From assembly GCA_028292765.1 (NCBI GenBank), contig JAQGLR010000021.1:1-44210 (forward strand): DNA of 44,210 nucleotides, read 5' to 3'. Each line of letters starts with the position of its first letter. The first letter of the stretch is position 1. This DNA is from Massilia sp. (GTDB lineage: Bacteria; Pseudomonadota; Gammaproteobacteria; Burkholderiales; Burkholderiaceae_D). Both the position numbers and the translations under genes were made by a program. The notes beneath the pieces are model-generated. The model was not told the origin of the DNA and did not search any database. It worked only from the letters and a program-made list of their open reading frames with translations. This document shows positions 29,838 to 39,238 of this stretch, piece by piece.

Positions 29838-30734
29838 CTACAGGGGGGACAAGCGCAGTGCGTCCACGACGAGCGTAAACGCCGGTGATGAATGTTTGCG
29901 GCTTGGATAGTAGAGGTGATATCCGGGCGTCGCCGGACACCAGTCCGCCAGGACCTGTACCAGACTTCCATCGCGGAGCTGTTCCTGCACGAGATCTTCT
30001 GGCACATAGGCGAGCGCGTAGCCTTCCAGGGCAGCAGCCAGCATCTGCGGCGTTGTATTGAAGATCATCTGTCCCTGGACCTGGACTTGTAGCTCTCTGC
30101 CATCTTGGGCGAACTCCCATGCATAAAGACCACCGTAGGTTGGCAAACGCAAATTAGCGCAGTTATGGAGCGTGAGATCCTGCGGCACTTGCGGTGTGTC
30201 GTGCGACCCGAAATAGGCAGCTGCGCCAACCACGATATGGCGAAAGTCGGGGCCGATACGTACAGCAATCATATCCTTGGCAACCTGGTCCCCAAGCCGC
30301 ACGCCGGCGTCGTAGCGCTCGGTAACGATGTCGATCATGCCGTAGCTGATGTTGATTTCGATCTTGAAGTCGGGATACTCGGGCAACAAGGTCGAGAGCT
30401 TGGGCCACAAGATCGTGCTCGCAGCATGGTCGTGGGCACTGATCCTTATCGTGCCGCCCGGCTTCTCGCGTCCTTCGCTGAGTGTCTTCAACCCGGCGGC
30501 TATCCCTTCGTAGTGCGGGCGCAGGTCCTCATACAGCCGTTCCCCCGCCTCAGTCGGGGATACGCCCCGCGTGGAACGCGTCAGCAGGCGGACACCCAGT
30601 TTCTCTTCAAGACCGCGAATGGTATGGCTGAGGGCCGACTGCGAAACGCCAAGTTGCGCCGCCGCGCGCGTGAAACTGCGCTCGCGGGCGACAACGACGA
30701 AAGCGGAAAGGTTGTTCAGGTCGATGCGCGCCAT
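29838..30734 (-). CDS. LysR family transcriptional regulator
   Basis: MARIDLNNLSAFVVVARERSFTRAAAQLGVSQSALSHTIRGLEEKLGVRLLTRSTRGVSPTEAG. Confidence 0.95.
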   Translation of the reverse strand: MARIDLNNLSAFVVVARERSFTRAAAQLGVSQSALSHTIRGLEEKLGVRLLTRSTRGVSPTEAGERLYEDLRPHYEGIAAGLKTLSEGREKPGGTIRISAHDHAASTILWPKLSTLLPEYPDFKIEINISYGMIDIVTERYDAGVRLGDQVAKDMIAVRIGPDFRHIVVGAAAYFGSHDTPQVPQDLTLHNCANLRLPTYGGLYAWEFAQDGRELQVQVQGQMIFNTTPQMLAAALEGYALAYVPEDLVQEQLRDGSLVQVLADWCPATPGYHLYYPSRKHSSPAFTLVVDALRLSPL

Positions 30735-30842
30735 TATGAGTCTCGTTCATGTTGGTTAGCGAAGACTACCAGCTTCCCTCATTACCAGATAGTGGCTAAA
30801 GTTCACGATCGGATGAATCATGTTGCAGACAAGGAAGCGAGA

Positions 30843-31154
30843 ATGAAGCGCACATTTGAAAACCAGCTAGCCCTCGTCACCGGCGCCGGTTCCGGATTGG
30901 GACTGGCAACAGCCCAGGCATTCGCCCGGGCGGGCGCTTCGATTGCCGTCTTTGGCCGCCTGGATGCCGCCTTGACTAACGCCGGGGTGCAGAACGTGCT
31001 CGCGGAGACCGCCGATTCGCCACGCGACGATGATGACCGCGTCATGTCTGCGCGCCCGGCGGGTACGCGCGCATCGTTGCCGCACGGCGACAGGTTTCGG
31101 CGGACCTTCCCGGAACGACGACTGCTGCCGATTCAAGAACGAGAAAACCAATGA
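30843..31154 (+). pseudogene. internally deleted SDR gene
   Basis: NQLALVTGAGSGLGLATAQAFARAGASIAVFGR fused directly to LDAALTNAGVQNVLAETADSPRDDDDRVMS, then frameshifted. Confidence 0.8.
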
Positions 31155-33550
31155 CAATGGAAAATGCAGAAAAGATGCCGCGACCAGGCTGGCCGCGGCG
31201 CGTCTACGCCGCCGTGCTGGTCATCGTCGGCCTGGTACTACTGGCCGGCGGCGCCGTGCTGGCAAGTAGCGGTGGATCGCTTTACTACCTGCTGGCCGGG
31301 GCGGCAATCTCCGCCAGCGGCCTGCTCGCATGGCGCCAGGATCGACGCGGCGCCCGGATCTACGCTGCGCTCCTGATCGGCACGGTCGCCTGGGCGATTT
31401 ATGAGGTCGGATTCGAGCCCTGGGGGCTGATCGTCCGGCTCGCTGCCCTCACGGTCATCGGTGCGCCTTTCCTGTTCCTGCACGGCCTCCAAAGCGCGCC
31501 GCCCGCGGCTGCTCGAAAACGTCGCGGACTTCGGAACCTGGGATTCGCCTTCGTAGCCGCTGTCGTTTGCGGTGCCGGCGCCCATGCCCTGGGTCCGGCG
31601 CAGCCGGTCGATCCGTTATGGGCGCGCGGCAAGGCGCCAGCCACCCTGCCACGTTCGGACAATCCCGTCGCCGCGGCCCGCAAGGATTGGCCCCATTACG
31701 GCAACGACGCCGGGGGCTCGCGCTTCAGCCCGCTCTCCCAGATCACGCCGTCCAATATCGACAAGCTGGAAGTGGCCTGGGAAGCCGATGTCGGTCCTGC
31801 CGCGCCCGGGCCGCGCGCCAGCCTGCAGGTCACGCCAATCAATGTGGGCGACGCGCTCTTCGTCTGCAATGGGCACAACATGGTGTTGTCGCTGGATGCC
31901 GAAACCGGCAAGGAGCGCTGGCGCTACGACATGAACACGGGTGTCGCGCCATCGGGCAAGCCTTGCCGGGGCGTTTCCTACTACCGCGTCCCGGACGCAA
32001 GGGGCGTGTGTGCCGAGCGCATCATCGCGACCAGCCAGACGCCCGAGTTGTTCGCACTGGACGCCGCAACCGGCCGCCCATGTCCCGGCTTTGGCGAGCA
32101 GGGACGCGTGCGGCTGCTGGAAGGCATGGGCGACGTCCCGACCGGCTACCATTACGTCAGCTCGGCGCCGCAGATCGTCCGCGGCAAAGCGGTTTTCGGT
32201 GGTGCGATCATGGATGGCCAATACTGGGGCGAGCCTTCGGGCGTGATCCGCGCGTATGAGCTCGTGACCGGCCGCCTGGCATGGGCCTTCGACACCGGCC
32301 GGCCGGATCGCCGTGGCGCACCGCTTCCCGGCGAGACATACACGCGCTCGACGCCCAACAGCTGGGCGCCCATCAGTGCCGACGAGGCGCTCGGGCTCGT
32401 CTATCTGCCGACGGGCAATGCGACACCGGATTTCTATGGCGCCCAGCGGCGGCCCTTCGACGATTACCTGGCCAGCTCGACTATCGCACTGGATGCGGAA
32501 ACGGGAGAACTGCGCTGGCGTTTCCAGACCGTGCATCACGACATCTGGGATTACGACGTGCCATCCCAGCCAAGCCTGGTCGACCTGCCCACTCCAGGCG
32601 GCGTGCGCCCCGCACTGATCCAGCCGACCAAGCGCGGCGAGATCTTCGTGCTGGACCGGGTCACCGGCAAGCCCATCAAGACCGTCAGCGAGCTTCCAGT
32701 CCCGCAGGGCGGGATCGCGCCGGGCGAACGCTTGTCGCCCACCCAGCCATTCTCGACGGCGATGCCATCGTTTCGCGGACCGATGCTGCGCGAGTCGAGC
32801 ATGTGGGGCCTGACGCCGATCGACCAGATGATGTGCCGCATCATGTTCAAGCAAGCACGTTACGAGGGCACACTGACACCGCCAACGCCCGGGCGCTCCC
32901 TGATCCTGGACCCGGGCTACGGCGGCGGGATCAATTGGGGCAGCGTCTCGGTCGATACCGACCAGGCCCTCATGATCGTCAACTGGATGCGCATGCCGAC
33001 CCGGATCGAGATGATGCCGCGCGCCGAGGCAAGCGCGCGGGGTCTTCGCCGGTTCGACGGCAGTACGGGGCAGGGCAGCCCGCAAGCGCCGATGGAAAAC
33101 ACGCCATATGCCGCTACCGTCAAGCCCTTCGTGTCACCGCTCGGCATTCCCTGTGTGAACCCGCCCTGGGGACTCATCACCGCCGTCGACCTGAGGACGG
33201 GCAAGGCGATCTGGAGCAAGCCACTGGGCACCGGCCGGGACAGCGGCCCATTCGGCATGCGCTCCCGTCTGCCGGTCACGATGGGCGTACCCGGCAGTGG
33301 CGGATCCGTGACGACGCGAGGGGGCATCGTGTTCACCGGCTTCGCGGTGGACAGCATGTTCCGCGCCTTCGATACCGCAACGGGAAAACAGCTCTGGCAG
33401 GCGGATCTGCCCGGTTCTGGCATGGCGACGCCGATGTCCTACGAGTCGCCACGCAGCGGACGGCAGTTTGTCGTTATCGCCGCCGGCGGCAGGCCGGGCA
33501 TGAGCGCACGGCTCAGCACGAAGATCGTCGCGTATGCACTCCCGCGCTAG
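31151..33550 (+). CDS. membrane-bound PQQ-dependent dehydrogenase (glucose/quinate/shikimate family)
   Basis: N-terminal TM region, DWPHYGNDAGGSRFSPLSQITPSNIDKLEVAWE, VHHDIWDYDVPSQPSLVDL, GGSVTTRGGIVFTG. Confidence 0.94.
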   Translation: MTMENAEKMPRPGWPRRVYAAVLVIVGLVLLAGGAVLASSGGSLYYLLAGAAISASGLLAWRQDRRGARIYAALLIGTVAWAIYEVGFEPWGLIVRLAALTVIGAPFLFLHGLQSAPPAAARKRRGLRNLGFAFVAAVVCGAGAHALGPAQPVDPLWARGKAPATLPRSDNPVAAARKDWPHYGNDAGGSRFSPLSQITPSNIDKLEVAWEADVGPAAPGPRASLQVTPINVGDALFVCNGHNMVLSLDAETGKERWRYDMNTGVAPSGKPCRGVSYYRVPDARGVCAERIIATSQTPELFALDAATGRPCPGFGEQGRVRLLEGMGDVPTGYHYVSSAPQIVRGKAVFGGAIMDGQYWGEPSGVIRAYELVTGRLAWAFDTGRPDRRGAPLPGETYTRSTPNSWAPISADEALGLVYLPTGNATPDFYGAQRRPFDDYLASSTIALDAETGELRWRFQTVHHDIWDYDVPSQPSLVDLPTPGGVRPALIQPTKRGEIFVLDRVTGKPIKTVSELPVPQGGIAPGERLSPTQPFSTAMPSFRGPMLRESSMWGLTPIDQMMCRIMFKQARYEGTLTPPTPGRSLILDPGYGGGINWGSVSVDTDQALMIVNWMRMPTRIEMMPRAEASARGLRRFDGSTGQGSPQAPMENTPYAATVKPFVSPLGIPCVNPPWGLITAVDLRTGKAIWSKPLGTGRDSGPFGMRSRLPVTMGVPGSGGSVTTRGGIVFTGFAVDSMFRAFDTATGKQLWQADLPGSGMATPMSYESPRSGRQFVVIAAGGRPGMSARLSTKIVAYALPR

Positions 33551-33834
33551 CACGGGAATGGCGGGTGCCCGACGGCCCCGACGATATTACCTGATGAGGC
33601 AACAAGGGCAATCCTGTCTTCCACCGCGCTCCTGACGTTTGGATTTCCCCTGACCGTGTCACCCGCTGCTTCCCGCGCTTCGGGGCGCTCGTCACAACGC
33701 TCGCGCACGCTTGCGCAGGCGGGACCAGCGGCAAGCTCAGCCCAGGGGTAGCATAGTACGGTCGCGCAGCAGGCCGAGGATGCCCGGCGGCGACCGTTGA
33801 CATCGTTTATCACTCACTCTAAAAGGGGGCACGT

Positions 33835-34434
33835 ATGGCAAAGGTACTGGTTCTGTATTACTCGACTTATGGTCACATCGAGCAGATGGCACATGCCATG
33901 GCGGAGGGCGCACGCGCGGGAGGCGCCACCGTCGAGGTCAAACGGGTGCCGGAAACGGTTCCCGAGGCGATCGCGCGGAACGCGCATTTCAAGTTGGACC
34001 AGCAGGCGCCGGTGGCTACCGTCGACGAGCTGCCCGACTACGATGCCATCATCATCGGCGCGCCTACGCGCTATGGCCGCATGCCTTCGCAAATGGCCGC
34101 CTTTCTCGACCAGACCGGCGGCCTGTGGGCGCGCGGCGCCCTGCACGGAAAAGTTGGCGCCGCCTTTACCTCGACCGCCACCCAGCACGGCGGCCAGGAG
34201 ACGACGCTGTTCTCGATCATTACCAACCTGATGCACTTCGGGATGGTCGTTGTCGGCCTGCCGTACAGCTTCGCCGGGCAGATGACGCTGGACGAAATCA
34301 CCGGCGCCAGCCCCTACGGCGCCAGCACGATCGCCGGCGGCCAGGGCCAGCGCCAGCCCAGCGAGAACGAGCTGGACGGCGCGCGCCATCAGGGCGAGCT
34401 GGTAGCGAAAACTGCGGCCAGGCTGTTCGGTTGA
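33835..34434 (+). CDS. wrbA: NAD(P)H:quinone oxidoreductase WrbA
   Basis: [74 protein letters not shown]. Confidence 0.96.
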   Translation: MAKVLVLYYSTYGHIEQMAHAMAEGARAGGATVEVKRVPETVPEAIARNAHFKLDQQAPVATVDELPDYDAIIIGAPTRYGRMPSQMAAFLDQTGGLWARGALHGKVGAAFTSTATQHGGQETTLFSIITNLMHFGMVVVGLPYSFAGQMTLDEITGASPYGASTIAGGQGQRQPSENELDGARHQGELVAKTAARLFG

Positions 34435-34821
34435 GCGGTCGGGGCATCGGAATGCCGGCCTGCGTGGTCGGCTGCCTGGCGCTGCATTGGAACCGATGAA
34501 CATCAGCCTGCACCGCTTGCAGTTTGGCCATCATGGGCATGGTCTCGGAAGCGATCCAGAAGGCATGCGAAAACGAAATACTGCTGCTCGGCGAAGCGAT
34601 GGGAGGGCAGGGCGGGTATTGGGCACTGGCTCCGGTGATCGTGCGGCCTACCTCTTCCCTTGGTGGTGCAGCGGGTGCGACAGCGGCGCTCGCCGACGCA
34701 CAGAATGCCGCGGAAGGGCTTGTTCGCCGCACCGGAAACCAGTTACCGCCGATGGTATGTGAACGTATCCTGCAAGCCAGCCTCGTCCAGAACGGTCCGG
34801 GCGGCTTACGTTCTCCCGCGT

Positions 34822-34889
34822 TCTAAAATTTCGACGATAGACCTGCAATTTTTCCGTTTTTCTTACTGTCCCCACAGGTCCATACTAGC
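34822..34889 (+). promoter_or_regulatory. LysR-type box plus promoter, copy C (pirin-DedA)
   Basis: TCTAAAATTTCGACG; CGTTTTTC at +33; TACTAG at +61. Confidence 0.65.
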
Positions 34890-35005
34890 GTCATCGCCTC
34901 ACCCCGTAGATAAAACATCGAATTAACGCGCTAACGATCGCGCAAACATATATTCGATAACTTTCACACGGTGGTGGAGGCCAACGCATTTTTTTGGAGA
35001 ATACC

Positions 35006-35707
35006 ATGCTGGAAGTACGCAAAAGTGAAGAACGCGGCCGTGCCCATCACGGCTGGCTGAAGTCGAGCCACTCGTTTTCGTTCGCCGATTATTTCGACGT
35101 CAAGCACAGCGGTTTCGGTCCGCTTCTGGTTATCAATGAGGACCATGTTGCACCCGGCCGCGGTTTCGGTACGCACGGCCACCGCGACATGGAGATCATT
35201 TCGTATGTGCTCGATGGCACGCTTGCACATGAAGACAGCATGGGCAATGGCTCGTCGCTGCGCTATGGCGACGTGCAGCGGATGAGCGCCGGCACAGGCG
35301 TCAGGCACAGCGAATTCAACCGTTCGTCCGACGAGCCCGTGCACTTCCTCCAGATCTGGATCGAGCCGAAGTTCAAGGGCATTCGGCCCAGCTATGAGGA
35401 AAAGCACTTCGACGCCGAATCGAAGAAGGGGCGGCTTCGCCTGATCGTCTCGCCGGACGGGCGTGATGGGTCGGTACACATCAACCAGGACGCGACCGTC
35501 TACGCCAGCATCCTGAATGGCACCGACGAAGTCCAGCACAGCCTGGCAGCCGAACGCATCGCATACGTTCACGTGATCCGCGGCCGCGTCACCGCCAACG
35601 GCGTGCCGCTCAAGACCGGAGATGCACTGAAGCTGGTCGCAGAGGACGCCGTATCGCTGAAAAACGCGGAAGCTGCCGAAGTCCTGCTGTTCGATCTGCC
35701 GCAATAA
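35006..35707 (+). CDS. pirin family protein (YhaK/YhhW-like)
   Basis: SFSFADYFDVKHSGFGPLLVINEDHVAPGRGFGTHGHRDMEIISYVLDGTLAHEDSMGN; RBS ggaga. Confidence 0.95.
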   Translation: MLEVRKSEERGRAHHGWLKSSHSFSFADYFDVKHSGFGPLLVINEDHVAPGRGFGTHGHRDMEIISYVLDGTLAHEDSMGNGSSLRYGDVQRMSAGTGVRHSEFNRSSDEPVHFLQIWIEPKFKGIRPSYEEKHFDAESKKGRLRLIVSPDGRDGSVHINQDATVYASILNGTDEVQHSLAAERIAYVHVIRGRVTANGVPLKTGDALKLVAEDAVSLKNAEAAEVLLFDLPQ

Positions 35708-35745
35708 AAGCCGGTTGCTTACGACCACTGTCATAAAAGGGTGCC

Positions 35746-36723
35746 ATGTCCGACTCAATGCTTCAACTGCTCAATGAATATGGCATCTGGCTCGTATTTG
35801 TGAACGTCCTGATTGTGCAGCTGGGCCTGCCGATTCCCGCAGTGCCTACCCTGGTCATTGCGGGGGCGCTGGCTGCCTCGGGCGGTCTCGACCTGGTGAC
35901 CGTCATTGCCGCCAGTGTGCTCGCGAGCACGCTGGCAGATTATTGCTGGTACCTGATTGGCCGGCGTTTCGGCTACCGCGTGTTGGCCAAGCTATGCCGC
36001 CTGTCGCTCGCGCCCGACTTTTGCGTGCGCCAGGCGGAGACGAACTATCAGCGCTGGGGTGCCAGCTTGCTGATTTTTGCAAAGTTCATTCCAGGCGTAG
36101 CCACGGTAGCTCCGCCGCTGGCCGGCGTGGTCAACATGGGGCAGCGAGCTTTTCTGTTATCCGCGGCCCTCGGCGGCCTCCTTTGGGCAGGTGCGTTTAT
36201 CGGTATCGGCTACATCCTGGACAGCCAGTCTGGCGCGTTGATCGCTTTGCTCGAAGGACTCGGCGGCTACGTGCTTATGGCTGCAGTTGTTTCGTTGTCG
36301 GCCTATATCCTGTATCGATTCGGCCAGCGCAAGCAGCTGTCGAAAACATTCCAGATGACGCGGGTAACGGCGGAAGAGGCTGTTCAACTGATGCTGGACC
36401 CGAAAAAGCCAGTCCTGCTGGATGTCCGCTCGGCCGTGGCGCGGCGTCTCGATGGACGGCGCTTACCTGGCGCCATCCATTTCGACATCGGCGATTTGGA
36501 CAGGCTGGGAAAAACGATTCCGAAAGACGCCCATCTCATCGTTTTTTGTGCCTGCCCGAATGAGGTATCAGCCGCCTATATGGCTTTGCAGCTGAGGGAG
36601 CTTGGCTACCGTAGCGTTTCTCCATTGAAAGATGGCATTGACGGCTGGAGTGCTGCAGGTCTTCCGATCGATACAGACGCACCGTCTTACGAGACGGAGC
36701 CGGCTTTGTATGCGCTCAGCTGA
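35746..36723 (+). CDS. DedA/VTT-domain membrane protein fused to rhodanese domain
   Basis: FAKFIPGVATVAPPLAGVVNMGQRAF (DedA) and PVLLDVRSAVARRLDGRRLPGAIHFD...LIVFCACPNEVSA (rhodanese). Confidence 0.9.
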   Translation: MSDSMLQLLNEYGIWLVFVNVLIVQLGLPIPAVPTLVIAGALAASGGLDLVTVIAASVLASTLADYCWYLIGRRFGYRVLAKLCRLSLAPDFCVRQAETNYQRWGASLLIFAKFIPGVATVAPPLAGVVNMGQRAFLLSAALGGLLWAGAFIGIGYILDSQSGALIALLEGLGGYVLMAAVVSLSAYILYRFGQRKQLSKTFQMTRVTAEEAVQLMLDPKKPVLLDVRSAVARRLDGRRLPGAIHFDIGDLDRLGKTIPKDAHLIVFCACPNEVSAAYMALQLRELGYRSVSPLKDGIDGWSAAGLPIDTDAPSYETEPALYALS

Positions 36724-36794
36724 TCGGGATCTATCAGACTGAGCGGATAGCCGGGACTCCAGCCCGGAGCAGCCCGCCAGATTTTCACGATTCA

Positions 36795-37270
36795 TTGTCG
36801 AAAAGGAATGCTACTATCATTTCTTATCGGCAATGGGTGGCTGACATGACGGTTCCGCAAGAAATGCAGGTTTGGTCTGGGAGGCGGCCCGATTGGCAGC
36901 AAGACGCTCTCGCCAGGCTCCATCCGCAAGCAGCGCTCCCGGTCATGGACCAGGACGAAATCTACTCGTTGCTGCGCGCGACCCATCGATTGCCAAAGCC
37001 GGCGGAGCCCATCTGCGCATGTCTTGGGAGCGAGGTGTCGAGGAGCTGCCATTCAACGGCGTGGCACTTCGGCCAAGCGAACATGGGAAAGTGTTCGAAC
37101 TACACAGGTCGCGACGGCGCGACCGGCGCTCAACGTGCGATGCCGCTACCGGACGAGGTCGCTGTGGACATCGAAGCGTTGGAGGTTTGGCGAAAAGAGA
37201 GGGATTACCAGGTCCGCTTACGAGAAGCGAACCTACGCGTGCAAGCAGGCCGTTCCAGTGCCGCGAAAGC
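36795..37270 (+). pseudogene. degenerate ORF, possibly the N-terminus of a P-loop AAA-type ATPase
   Basis: EMQVWSGRRPDWQQDALARLHPQAALPVMDQDEIYSLLRATH resembles N-termini of large AAA ATPases; reading then disintegrates. Confidence 0.35.
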
Positions 37271-37272
37271 AG

Positions 37273-37824
37273 TTACTTTACCGCCACCAGCTGAAACTTG
37301 ATCGTTACCTGGTCAGCCACGATCGTGGTGTCGCTCCAGTCACCCTCTCCGATACCAAATGCCGTACGTCGGATCGGAAGGGCTCCGTTAAAAACCTGGC
37401 GCTTACCCTGGACGGTCGTCGTAACGGGGAAACTCACCTGTGCGGTCTTGCCTTTGATCGACAGGGCGCCGCTGACCAGCAGCTTGCCGGGGCCGTTTTC
37501 CTTGATGGAGGAGGTCACGAAGCTAGCCTTTGGAAACTGGGCGACGTTGAACCACTCTTTCTTGGCCACTTCCTTGTTCGACTCGGGTTCACCGACGTCC
37601 AGGCTTCCCGTATCGATAGTGATTTGGGCTTTGGATGTGCTGATTTTTGCCGCGTCAAAGTCGAGCATGGCGTCGAAACGCCTGAATTTGGCTTCGACGG
37701 GCACGGAGACTTGCTTGAAGACGACGGAGACCGAGCTCTGGGCAGGATCGATTTTCAAGGGCGCCGCGTTGGCTTGCAGCGCTGCTACGAGAGCGAGCGG
37801 TCCCAAAAGGTAGTGATGTTTCAT
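37273..37824 (-). CDS. YceI family protein
   Basis: LKIDPAQSSVSVVFKQVSVPVEAKFRRFDAMLDFD...VAKKEWFNVAQFPKASFVTSSI. Confidence 0.93.
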   Translation of the reverse strand: MKHHYLLGPLALVAALQANAAPLKIDPAQSSVSVVFKQVSVPVEAKFRRFDAMLDFDAAKISTSKAQITIDTGSLDVGEPESNKEVAKKEWFNVAQFPKASFVTSSIKENGPGKLLVSGALSIKGKTAQVSFPVTTTVQGKRQVFNGALPIRRTAFGIGEGDWSDTTIVADQVTIKFQLVAVK

Positions 37825-37843
37825 GTTTTCAGCTGAATAAAAT

Positions 37844-38368
37844 TTATGGCAGCATGCGGCGCATGATCGGGTGGCGGTCGATGAACTGGTGTTTGAGGGC
37901 TGCTGCCACGTGTAAAAGAACGCCCGCTGCCATCAGCATGTTCAACCAGTAATGCAAAGCCTTCAGGGTCGTCTTGAGTACCGGGTCAGGGCCGATCAGG
38001 ACGGGGAGTTCGACGATGCCAAAGAACACGACCGGTACGCCGGCGGCGAGCGTGTAGAAATAGCCCGAAACCGGTACCGCGAACATCAGCAAGTACAGCA
38101 GTGCGTGGGTGCCGTGGGCGGCCCATCGCTGCCAGGCCGGCATCGCTTCTGCGTAGTCTGGCGCGGTATTAAGTAGCCGCCACAGCAGACGAAGCGCTGC
38201 AAACAACAGGACGGTCACGCCGGCCCATTTGTGCCACGAGTAATACTTCAGTTTGGTTGGCGTCAGCCCAGGAATATCGGTCATGATGACCCCAAGCGTA
38301 AAGGCGCCGATAATCAATAAAGCGACCAGCCAGTGAAGAAGAATCGCGGGTAATGCGTAGCGCTGCAT
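37844..38368 (-). CDS. cytochrome b561 family protein
   Basis: MQRYALPAILLHWLVALLIIGAFTLGVIMTD, YSWHKWAGVTVLLFAALRLLWRL. Confidence 0.93.
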   Translation of the reverse strand: MQRYALPAILLHWLVALLIIGAFTLGVIMTDIPGLTPTKLKYYSWHKWAGVTVLLFAALRLLWRLLNTAPDYAEAMPAWQRWAAHGTHALLYLLMFAVPVSGYFYTLAAGVPVVFFGIVELPVLIGPDPVLKTTLKALHYWLNMLMAAGVLLHVAAALKHQFIDRHPIMRRMLP

Positions 38369-38540
38369 GGGGACTTTCGATTTCAGTCGCGCTTCATTCT
38401 CGTCGGGCCGCGCGCGCCCTGGGGTGACGCGGCTTGGCACCACCGGCAGCGACTATTCATTTGTGTCGTGCCAAAGCGGACCCTCTTCGCCATCCGACGC
38501 TCGCGCGGGTTCTTCAAGCGAAGAGGTGAGCTGGCCCGTG

Positions 38541-39107
38541 TTACTGCTTGACCGCCTCGACAGCGATGCTCAGCGTGATTTCGTCGCCGACGTAAGGGGC
38601 GTACTTGCCATTGTTGAACTCGGTGCGCTTGATCTTGGTGGTCGCGTTCGCGCCGCAGGCTTCTTTCTTCAGCATCGGATGCGGCATGCAGTGGAAGGAC
38701 GTGACTTCGAGGCGCACCGGCTTGGCGATTCCCTTGATCGTCAGGTTCCCGTCCACCGCGCTCAGCTTGTCGCCCGCGAAGTGAAGCTTGCTCGACTTGA
38801 ATGTGATCGTGGGGAATTTTTTCGTATCGAAGAAGTCTTCGCCCTGGAGGTGGCTATTGAAGACCGGGAAGCCGCTGTTCACGCTGCTTGCATCGATCGT
38901 CACGTCGATCGAACCGGCTTTCGCCGCGCGGTCGAGCACGATCGTGCCGCTGGTCTTGTCGAAGCGGCTGATCTGGGTCGAGTAGCCGAAGTGGCTGTAC
39001 TCGAAGCGTGGGTAAGTGTGCGAGCCGTCGATGGCGTAGGTTTCCGGCGCGGCAGCGGCGCTCAGGGACAGTCCGGCAGCCATAAGGAAGAGGGCGATTT
39101 TTTTCAT
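38541..39107 (-). CDS. YceI family protein
   Basis: YAIDGSHTYPRFEYSHFGYSTQISRFDKTSGTIVLDRAAKAGSIDVTIDASSVNSG. Confidence 0.95.
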   Translation of the reverse strand: MKKIALFLMAAGLSLSAAAAPETYAIDGSHTYPRFEYSHFGYSTQISRFDKTSGTIVLDRAAKAGSIDVTIDASSVNSGFPVFNSHLQGEDFFDTKKFPTITFKSSKLHFAGDKLSAVDGNLTIKGIAKPVRLEVTSFHCMPHPMLKKEACGANATTKIKRTEFNNGKYAPYVGDEITLSIAVEAVKQ

Positions 39108-39170
39108 GGTAGTAATCCTGGAAGGTGAGAAGAAGGTGCCCGCATTCGTTCCGTATGCGTCAGCAACGAG

Positions 39171-39238
39171 CGCAGTATGCACGCGTTGCTCGCAGGTAAA
39201 AAACGGAAAATTTCAGTCCCTATCATCGAATCCTTCGA
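39171..39238 (-). promoter_or_regulatory. LysR-type box plus promoter, copy D (YceI-cytb561-YceI)
   Basis: Minus strand TCGAAGGATTCGATG; CGTTTTTT at +33; TACTGC at +61. Confidence 0.7.

Noticed and set aside
33551-33834. Possible LTTR promoter copy upstream of wrbA
   Set aside because: Inspected for the box, CGTTTTTY and -10 at fixed spacing; none found.
34524-34826. 100-aa ORF between wrbA and pirin (MAIMGMVSEAIQKACENEILLLGEAMGG)
   Set aside because: No recognised family, no clear RBS, and it runs into promoter copy C; not enough to call a gene.
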